Below, piece by piece: positions 55,788 to 64,000 of a stretch of DNA of 64,000 bases (its first letter is position 1; every line of letters starts with the position of its first letter). The stretch covers positions 11,302,001 through 11,366,000 of the forward strand of contig OX621244.1 in NCBI GenBank assembly GCA_951640165.1, in the 5' to 3' direction. The translations under genes and the position numbers were made by a program. Source of the stretch: Pseudoips prasinana (lineage: Eukaryota > Arthropoda > Insecta > Lepidoptera > Nolidae). Below the pieces are notes generated by a model that did no database searches, was not told where the DNA came from, and saw only the letters and a program-made list of their open reading frames with translations.

Positions 55788-57290
55788 GTCATCATTTGAG
55801 TCAGTTGGTCCTCGTCTTTATTCGGTCAATCTTCCCGTACATACGCGTATGTAAGAAGAAAATTAGCCAATTGTACAATGCCATTGTATCCATCATCTTC
55901 CATAGCTATAACGAAAGAACCTAGTGTATAATGAATGCAGGAGCAAGCAAAAGGATGGAGTAAGGCGAGCCATATAAATTGCGATACGCAAAGGGCGTGG
56001 TACCTCGTCATTCAATGTCTTCTACTTTTGCCTTTAATTAACTTTTTGCGCACGCATTTAGATGATGCGAATATAAATTAACACTAGCCTGACAGCGCAT
56101 TTGTTGCCTGTACAAGGTTTTTGTTGGATATCATTTTGCAAAGTTGCATACTTACTGGATTGATATGGATAATGACGCCATTGGCTTATGGTTTTCTATG
56201 AAATAATGTATTAAAAGATATTGAACCGACTAGTTTTTTTTTTCATAACAACTGTTTCTAACCTTACTACTACTAAACCATAAGATAAAATTTTCAGAAA
56301 TTAATAGAAATAAAATACATGTAGCAGAATGTTTCCAAGAATATATATTGTACGTAATAGTAGTATACTTTTCTTCGGTATAATAATTTTGCTAATGAAA
56401 TTTATATTTATGTGGATTAGTTTTGTAATTTTGGTTTTTGAATATGTTGTCTGTGGTAGTTTTAGCGGTCTGTAGTGAGCAGACTTTGAATGACAGAATA
56501 GAAAAAATATATAAGACATAGGATTTGTTCGTGAATAAAAATAAATAAAGTGATAAATTTACTTAATTTTTTTAATGAGCCCCATTCCCACATTTATATA
56601 TTTTTTTAATATTTCTACAGTTATTTAAACTTGAAAATATCTAATTTGCCTACCATATCTCACATATAATGCAAATAAAATGCTAGTATATGAATAAAGG
56701 AAGCTGTAATAAACACAATGCCTTGAAATGCATAACACATTATCCGTCCCATACGGAAGACACATACAAACATGTCGTACAAAATAATCAATTTTAACTA
56801 ATATATATTAGTTACTGTGTGTGCTGGAGTTCCCCGAAATTTAAATAAAAATCCGTTGGTATTAAGGGTATCATCTTGATTACAAATAGGTATCATCTAA
56901 ACCCGTTCAATGTTTTTCGTGATTGACGATCAAACGTAAAGGTGTTTATTACTCAGCTGGTAAAACGATCCAAAAATCCCAAAGTACAAACTTTCGCATC
57001 TAAAATATTAGCAGGATAAAATGCCGATGCATGATTAATGGACAGTACATTAACAGACATTAACAGATTTCACCTTTGTCAATTAGACATTAACATTAAG
57101 GTGAAATACCTTTGTCAATCATAATTATGCCAGTTCCGAATTATCAACCCTAATTGACAAAATATATATAAAGTTCAACATAAAAAGTTGCTACTTTAAA
57201 ACTTTAACTACTCATGAAAATTCCATACAAGTACATCGATTAGCTGACACCATTAGTGGGAATTTATTTTTTTGAATAATAATTATATCC
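55788..57290. other. no recognisable feature
   Basis: About 1.5 kb of AT-rich sequence. Small local repeats (ACATTAACAG, CCTTTGTCAAT) lie near 57050-57120. Confidence 0.4.
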
Positions 57291-57291
57291 T

Positions 57292-57535
57292 GGGACATTT
57301 TTTACACACGGCCATATAATCCTAAACTAAGTAGAGCTTGAACTATGGAAATCTGAAAACAGATAAATTACACATACTACTTTTCTTTTGTAAAAATATA
57401 CTTATATATATAAGTACATCCAAACTCAGGACACCATGCACACAAATATCTGTCCTGGATGGGAATAGAACCCACCATCAACGGCGTGAAAGGCAAGTAT
57501 GTACTAACCAAGCCAACCGGCCACAGCAACACGAC
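57292..57535 (-). repeat. tRNA-derived SINE, family 5
   Basis: On the minus strand: GCCGGTTGGCTTGGTTAGTA, B-box-like GGTTCTATTCCCATCC, GACAGATATTTGTGTGCATG and the standard body. Confidence 0.8.
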
Positions 57536-58090
57536 AACCAGTAAATAATTCAATGTAATTGACATTCAATTATTTAAATATCATTTAATTTTATTTCATC
57601 GATTCGCGCTTTATTTTGTAGTCGGAAAGTATCTAGGTCGTAAGATCTAATTGAAACTCTCTTCAATTATGCCATCTTCAAGGCATGTAAATCAGGCTTC
57701 GGAAACTAGGTGATGTATGAAAAAAGTTATATTAGCGTTCTAAACTTAAATAAATTATTCACTAGTAGTGAAATTGGCTAAAAACGACGCAGCACCGTCT
57801 GAGAACTTACATTACTTCTAACGTAGTCGGCAAAGGAATACAGAAAGTTTGTTCAACCAATGGAACCAATTTCCTGAATTTGTGACATCGGTGTACACTA
57901 GCGAAATTAGTTCCAAATTAATATACTCGATACAATATGTTACATATGAATGTTTGTTTACATTTTTCCTCGATTATTTTGCGTCAGTTTGTTTCCAATT
58001 TGTAGGTTGGTGGTAAGTTGGGGACGAAATTCAATAGTTTATTTAAGAGGGTAAACCTGATTTTGTAACATATTTATATTTTACATTCAA
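57536..58090. other. no recognisable feature
   Basis: AT-rich, nothing recognised. Confidence 0.4.
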
Positions 58091-58094
58091 TATT

Positions 58095-58254
58095 TTTATA
58101 TATGAACTCTGGACAATTAGTATAGCGGTAGCATGTTTCACCGCAGATAATGAGATATCTCAGGACTGGCCCAAAATAAGTGTTATTGGGATTTTTCTGC
58201 GAAGAAAATTCTCAGCATCATTTATTTATTCAAACATTCTCTGACCAAATTGGA
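58095..58254 (+). repeat. possible tRNA-like SINE head
   Basis: TAGTATAGCGGTAGCATG resembles a family 2 head. The B box is not clear. Confidence 0.35.
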
Positions 58255-58402
58255 GATGTTCTCAAGAAAGGGCAGGTCAGAGGTACCCTAAACCAGCGAG
58301 CATGTATGAAGAATATAATGACAGTAATCGAGGCAAAAGCAGTATGCAAAGATCGTGACAAATGGAAATCCGTTGTCTCTGCCTACCCCTCTGGGAAATA
58401 GG
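58255..58402 (+). pseudogene. LINE RT C-terminal fragment (KDR.KW..V.SAYP type)
   Basis: The open frame 58180-58401 ends VLKKGQVRGTLNQRACMKNI, MTVIEAKAVCKDRDKWKSVV, SAYPSGK and a stop. This is a recurrent C-terminus of lepidopteran endonuclease/reverse transcriptases and differs from the WMR..QDR type elsewhere in the window. About 48 codons remain. Confidence 0.65.
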
Positions 58403-59310
58403 CGTGAGTCTATGTATGTAATCTTCTATTTTTATCGGTCTCAACTTTATTTTAAATCGTTTAAATAGTTCAATGTGTGGTCAATGTTTTTGCTTCTTTC
58501 AAAGTTTCCCTTAATTCCTGATTAGTAAAAGTTTCGGGGCACGCAGAACAAACAAGTGACAGTCAAAAAAGGGCGGTGGTGGAAAAATAGGTGATTTAAA
58601 AAAAAGAGTAATAAGTATTCTAACGGATCAGCAACGAGTGTATCCCAAGTTGTTGCAAGCGTTCATAGGCTTTGATGGGCACTGACAATTGGGTTGTAAG
58701 CTTGTTTGCTGACTTAGTAAAATACCAAATAATCGTTGTTAATTACATATAAGTACACTTAACTTTTCCGTACGATAACCAATTTTATTGCATTTCCTAG
58801 AAATTATATTGCAAAATTGGTTAACACACTACGGAGAAATACTGTACCACACGTACAAAAATCAAAACGGTATTGAATCGTTAACCTTTTCCACTTCTTT
58901 TCAAATTGGTTAAAACATAGAAGTTTATGTTTATTTTTTATAATAGTCAAGAATGCCGAATCTTTACTTAACTGATTGATAAAATCTCAAATTGTTGTAT
59001 TTAATGACACGTAAGACAAAAGATAAACTTAAACTTGCTTATTTTAACGATCCTTTCACTTTTCAGCATAAAATTTCTAAACATCTGATCAAATATCAAG
59101 TAACAAGGTCAAAACTGTAGTATTATTACTTATCTAAGAATCCATATCAGAGGTCATCAGTGAAACGTACATTAAAAATTAATTACTAAAACCGGAATCT
59201 AGATAAAGCATAAAAGGCAAATGCTCGTAAAATATCCACTAACATAGATATTCAATCGAAGTCATAAATTATGGCCATTAAACGTCATTGACTCATAGCT
59301 GATTCATTAG
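58403..59310. other. no recognisable feature
   Basis: AT-rich, nothing recognised. Confidence 0.4.
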
Positions 59311-60210
59311 AGGCTAAAAGATTTACGAAACTCCTTGAGTGGTATTGCTAGATCACTGAAGGTATATGCATAATTTGTGAATATGAACTTATTCTCATTT
59401 CATACCGGAGTAAAAGATTTACAAAACTTCTTAAGTGGCAGTTCTAATTAGTGAAAGTATATGCCTCATTTGTGAATATGAAGACGTACAATTATTCCCG
59501 ATTCATACGAGAGTAAAAGATATACGAAACATCTTAAGTGGTAGTGTCATATTAGTGAAGGTATATGCATCAAATGTGCATATGGAAGACCTTCACTAAT
59601 TCCCAACTCATACGAGAGTAAAATATTTATGAAACGTCTTATGTGGAAGTGCTATATTAGTGAAGATATATGCATCACTTCTGAATTTGAAAACCTACAC
59701 TAATGCCCGATTCCTACGAGAGTTAAATATTTACTAAACTTCGTAAGTGGTAGTGCTAGATTAGTGGAGGTTTCTCTAGATGTATCACTGGAAAATATGA
59801 AGACCTTCACTAATTCAAGATTCATATGAGAGTAAATGATTTACAAAACTTCTTAAGTGGTAGTGCTAGATTAGTGAAGGTATATGCATAATTTGTGAAT
59901 ATGAAGACCTTCACTGATTCCTGATTTATACCTAAGTAAAAGATTTATGAAACATCTTAAGTGGTAGTGTCATATTAGTCATACTACACTAATTTTACAC
60001 AAGTTCATACGCGGATAAAACGTTTACGAAACTTCCTAAGTGGTAGTGCTAGGTTAGTGAAGGTTTCTCCATATGTGTCATTGGAGAATATGAAGACCTT
60101 CACTAATTCCCGATTCAGACGAGAGTAAAAAATTCAAAAACTCCTTAAGTGGTAGCACTAAATTAGTGAATGTTTCTCCATATGTTTCATTGGAGAACAT
60201 GAAGACCTTC
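59311..60210. repeat. minisatellite, about 9 units of about 104 bp with internal hairpin
   Basis: Units start with GAGTAAAAGATTTACGAAAC-like sequence at about 59311, 59408, 59511, 59615, 59719, 59829, 59934, 60012 and 60123. The core is CTTAAGTGGTAGTGCTAGAT. Most units also contain TTAGTGAAGGT and, some 30-40 bases later, GACCTTCACTAA, which can pair. Units differ by substitutions and indels, so the array is not young. Confidence 0.9.
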
Positions 60211-61344
60211 ACCTTGACCTAGAACTCCAAATTGAGCAAAAAAGTATTTATGTTTGTAATCTAATAAGGGATAAGTTAATGGTTCGATTTAATTTACTAA
60301 AAGTATGTTCAGGAACTTCGTAACTAAAAGTATATCAGGGTACCTATATTACCCAATACTAATTTATTTGATGAGCCAAGAACATAAAAAGTGTATAAAA
60401 GGACGGATTCAAAAGTACATTTTTTAAATTATTAAAAGTTTCTACACGTAACATTGCTCAAATATCCTCACTAAATAGCAAATAAAACTTAATTGAAGTA
60501 AGTACTTACCTAAGTGCAGGGTTGATAAATTACATAGCTACTACTACATTAACTTCATGCTACCACTGAATAGTAAGTGCAGCATTATACATAATATATC
60601 TCTCTTAACTTAATATTACTACTTTTCTCTAAGAGCTTGGTTGAATATCTAGTAGTACTGGTCAGAAATACACGTAGATATCGATCCTTCTTCAGAGCAC
60701 GTACCGTAATAACAGTATAGACTGGAGTTCTAGAGAACCTAGGTATCTTGCACTACGAATATCTTGTAAGGAAATTTTTATATTTTTAAACCAATAAGTA
60801 TGAACTCTATGTGAATATTTAGATTTTACTTTCTTACTAAGAAATTACATGCACTTACTGTAGTGTTTATAGGTTCACAGACAATTCTTGCTTAAATCAA
60901 CAGCACATAAAATATATAAATACATAAATATAAATACAGCATATAAAATTTACAGGGAAAACAGTGAATGACATTTAGTCATTCACTCAAAACATTCTAG
61001 ATATATTCGGCGTCATGCTTAAAAATTGTTTCAAAGCACTATATCTCTAAAACACATATTTATTAGGGTGTGATCGTTAATATTTCTACTGACGAAGCGA
61101 AAACAATAATATACGACAAACTATTAATTTTCTATTGTTACTTTTATTATGTGCCTCTAATTAGTTTCGTTTCAAAAATATCTAATAAAAATATTATAAT
61201 GTAAGTAGTAAAAGGAAGAATATTCCTTTTAAGGGGCTTGCTTCATTCTGATATCTGATCATCCAACTATAAAAAGGAACTATAAAATGAATTACAGAGT
61301 TTTAAGTTACGCTTATGGCCTTAAAAAATCGAGGCTATTCCTTT
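60211..61344. other. no recognisable feature
   Basis: AT-rich. A 9-bp hairpin GTGAATGAC / GTCATTCAC lies at about 60964. Confidence 0.4.
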
Positions 61345-61440
61345 CCTAAGGGCTGGCAAAGAACTTGCGGCCCTTTGGGTTGCGAGGGTCCATGGGTGAT
61401 AAGTGTGATAAGTTACCATCAGGTGAGCCGGTTGTTCATT
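61345..61440 (+). repeat. CR1/Jockey-group LINE 3' tail
   Basis: GGGCTGGCAAAGAACTTGCG, GTTGCGAGGGTCCATGGGTG, TTACCATCAGGTGAGCCGG. Confidence 0.65.
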
Positions 61441-61449
61441 TATTCTATA

Positions 61450-61630
61450 CAAGCTGTGCCCCGCGGTTTTACCCGCGTTAAACTTTATAAATTATAGCCT
61501 ATATGTTTATCCAGGGTGTCAGCTAACTCCATGCCAAATTATATTAAAATCGCTTCAGCCGTTTGGACGTGAAGAAGTAACAAACATACACACTCACACA
61601 GTCACACAACAACACATACTATTAGTATGA
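61450..61630 (-). mobile_element. non-autonomous Helitron, second family
   Basis: The plus strand begins with a mutated CTAG (CAAG), then CTGTGCCCCGCGGTTTTACC, and runs through AAGAAGTAACAAACATACAC as at 8561. It follows the LINE tail directly. Confidence 0.8.
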
Positions 61631-61679
61631 TTAATAAATAAATTTAAACAAAAACTATTTTGGGTCAACTAACATTCTG

Positions 61680-61830
61680 CTATCTGATTCTAAACTAGGC
61701 ATAGCCTATGTTATGGCAACCAGACAACTGATAAACATACTTATATATTTCTAAATACATACATATTAGATAGATAAATTACACACAGATACAGTACAAA
61801 TAATCGTGCTCATCACACAAAAAATTGGCC
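61680..61830 (-). repeat. SINE 3' part
   Basis: CTATCTGATTCTAAACTAGG, GATAAATTACACACAGAT and CGTGCTCATCACACAAA are the complement of a family 3 body; the head is missing. Confidence 0.65.
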
Positions 61831-63900
61831 ATGTTTGTGCATGTCTTGCTATCCTAGTGGCATCCTATAATTCATGTCTAATATAATATGTGTTCTACTA
61901 GAATTCTTCGAAAGTATATGCAAAACTATTCGGTCCATTACACTATGAAAATGCATACGGTCGTAGTCGAGTTACTTTTCTCATCCCTGTATTTGTTATG
62001 ATTCCTGCAATTGATCTCTGAATTCCACCGTCTTTTGGCATATCGTTGTGGACATTTCATAACGTCTTATTGTCGCAATGTTAAGTTTACACTTCAATGA
62101 TTTTGATGAAAATAACATTTAAAAATGTTTCAATAAAATATCATTGAAACAGCAAATGTAAATAGCATCTTAAGCATAATACAATACAGTTGATTTTCAC
62201 CTGAAGAAACTAGCTGCTACTTCTGTGGCTGACCATTACGAATGCCAAATAAATTCGGAAACGGAATGCTTCAAGTTGGTAATAAATAAACCAATATATC
62301 AACGACCGCACACAATTTAAAATTTATGTTGTGGCCTTTTGAAATCATATAAATTTTATTGTCAATTTTTCTCAGAGCTTGAGTAACTTATGTTGTTATG
62401 TCCCTGGGTGACTAATATTGTTAACACAGTAATTTAATTTTGCGGTTGTAATAAATCTCCTTTTATAGGTAAACGAATTAAAGGCTTAGCAGGAGACTAC
62501 GTTTTTAATTGGTTTTCTAGAGAAGTTTTTAAAACTGTGACATTTTTATCCTTACTAAAATTAATGGTAGGGGAAAAGTTGATTTCGACGAACTGGGATA
62601 TCAGGTTAAAATGCTTGGTATGATTCAAAGAAAGAAAAAAAAATACAGCATATACAGCATAGATAGCATTATTTTATCCTAGCATTATAATTATATTGAT
62701 TATGAGATTACCGCAGTTAAGGCAAAGATTAGTACTGATTAAAGAACATTTTATTTGTCAAGACACTCAAATAAATAACTACTCTTGTAACAACGAAATA
62801 AACTCAAATACTCTTCATTGCACACCATAGGTATATAATTATGATACACAAGAAAATAGTATAATAGGCGGTCGTCCAGGCAACCTTAGGATGGACTAAT
62901 TTAAATTATATACTTAAATACTCATGCAGACTTAAATATACCGTATCTACTCTGTTTAACTTCGCTTATAAAATACGGTTAGTCGGGTTGGGGCATGTGA
63001 TGTACTTCAACGGTCATATCGAATGCGTCAAGTGACAAAATTGAGTCCAAGAAGCAGGATTAACACTTTATGATTTGTTTTCCAACCATGTAACTTGCAT
63101 GATTAGGGAAAAGGGTAGAACAGGTCTCGTTTATTTAGAACACATATGAACCAGAAGTGTTAAAATAGATGACTGCAGAATGAAATGAGTAAATGGAAAT
63201 AGCTTGTTGAATGTTAATTTAAATTTATTCTTTTACAGCTCGCGTGCTTGTGCTAAATACTTCGGTAGTAAAAGTTGGAAGCTAAAGGTTCGAAAAACAC
63301 CATAATTGATTACTATGTCGTATTGGTAACTTTAGTGAAACAAAATGCTACCGAGTTGAAATCTATATCAGCAATAATTTTCTCATATCTAGTCCCTTCT
63401 TTGTTATGAACAAAGATTGCAATTTTACTTTTTGTTTAAATTTCTTGTGAGACCCAACATGTTGACATTCAACGGCCAAAAAAAATCACATTATATTCTA
63501 CATAATTTCAAAAAATTAAAATTTGATTTATTTTTTGAGAAAATTAACTCAAATTCGATAGGTTTACTAGTAGGTTCCTAGAGTTCCATCGTTGACTTTC
63601 CATCTCCATAAAGAGACGCTTTTAACTGTGGTAAGTTTACTGGACCCCGTTCTGTTATTGACATTGAAATTTAATTCATTAGTAAGTTAAATAACAAACC
63701 CGTATTACTTTGGAAAGTGGGTAAAATACTAAATGAATGCAATATTTCAGCTATAACAATTTAATTTTTAGCGAAGTAATGAGCAAATATCGTTAGATTA
63801 CCAGTAGTTATGTAAGAGTTCTGTTGTTTACCCTCTAACTATGGCGTTTGACCCCCTTAATAATAATAACTAAATTCATTAGGATGTTTATCAATATTAG
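61831..63900. other. no recognisable feature
   Basis: About 2 kb of AT-rich sequence without a credible frame or recognised repeat. Confidence 0.4.
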
Positions 63901-64000
63901 ACGAGCCGGTTGGTGTGGTTGCTTGCCTTTCACCCAGCAGGTCATAGGTTCTAATTTAACTTAGTATTTCACACCAAAACTAAAACGTTTCTGACCTTTG
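63901..64000 (+). repeat. tRNA-derived SINE head at the window edge
   Basis: GAGCCGGTTGGTGTGGTTGC and a decayed B box AGGTTCTAATTTAA resemble family 5. It may continue beyond the window. Confidence 0.5.

Noticed and set aside
59311..60210. CRISPR-like array
   Set aside because: Units are long, diverged throughout and have no alternating conserved repeat and unique spacer; the genome is eukaryotic.

Overview
The window is nuclear DNA of a moth or butterfly (Lepidoptera), inferred from its AT-rich base composition and its repeats: tRNA-derived SINEs, short Helitron derivatives ending in CTAG, RTE-like LINE tails ending in TGATGATGA, and CR1/Jockey-group LINE tails. I found no convincing host gene. 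It reads as intergenic or intronic sequence built almost wholly from transposable elements of different ages. The only intact protein gene is a mariner transposase (11214-12221).

Layout. 0-10 kb: LINE and SINE debris, a GC-rich element with inverted ends (1068-1682), a palindromic MITE, and several short Helitrons. 10-17 kb: a complete mariner (11027-12296) inserted inside a SINE, then a chimeric, degraded Helitron (14620-16659) that still carries helicase fragments. 17-21 kb: more Helitron derivatives, a 754-bp PIF/Harbinger-like element with TAA target duplication, and an unidentified 153-codon ORF. 21.35-28.46 kb: a head-to-tail tandem duplication of a unit of about 3.55 kb. 28-47 kb: scattered LINE, SINE and Helitron copies between stretches with nothing recognisable. 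48.1-49.05 kb: a very long inverted repeat with arms of about 440 bp and a 32-bp spacer. 50-58 kb: LINE and SINE fragments, a hairpin MITE and three consecutive near-perfect hairpins. 59.3-60.2 kb: a minisatellite of about nine units, most of which carry their own hairpin. 60-64 kb: sparse debris.

The strongest unexplained theme is inverted structure at several scales. One is the 0.9-kb foldback at 48.1 kb. Another is a scatter of hairpins with 19-24 bp stems and loops of 0-4 bases. For two of these hairpins a sister copy in the same window lacks the second arm, which points to local template-switch events. The elements do not form a pathway; what links them is nesting order: SINE before mariner, SINE before LINE tail, and Helitron before the segmental duplication.
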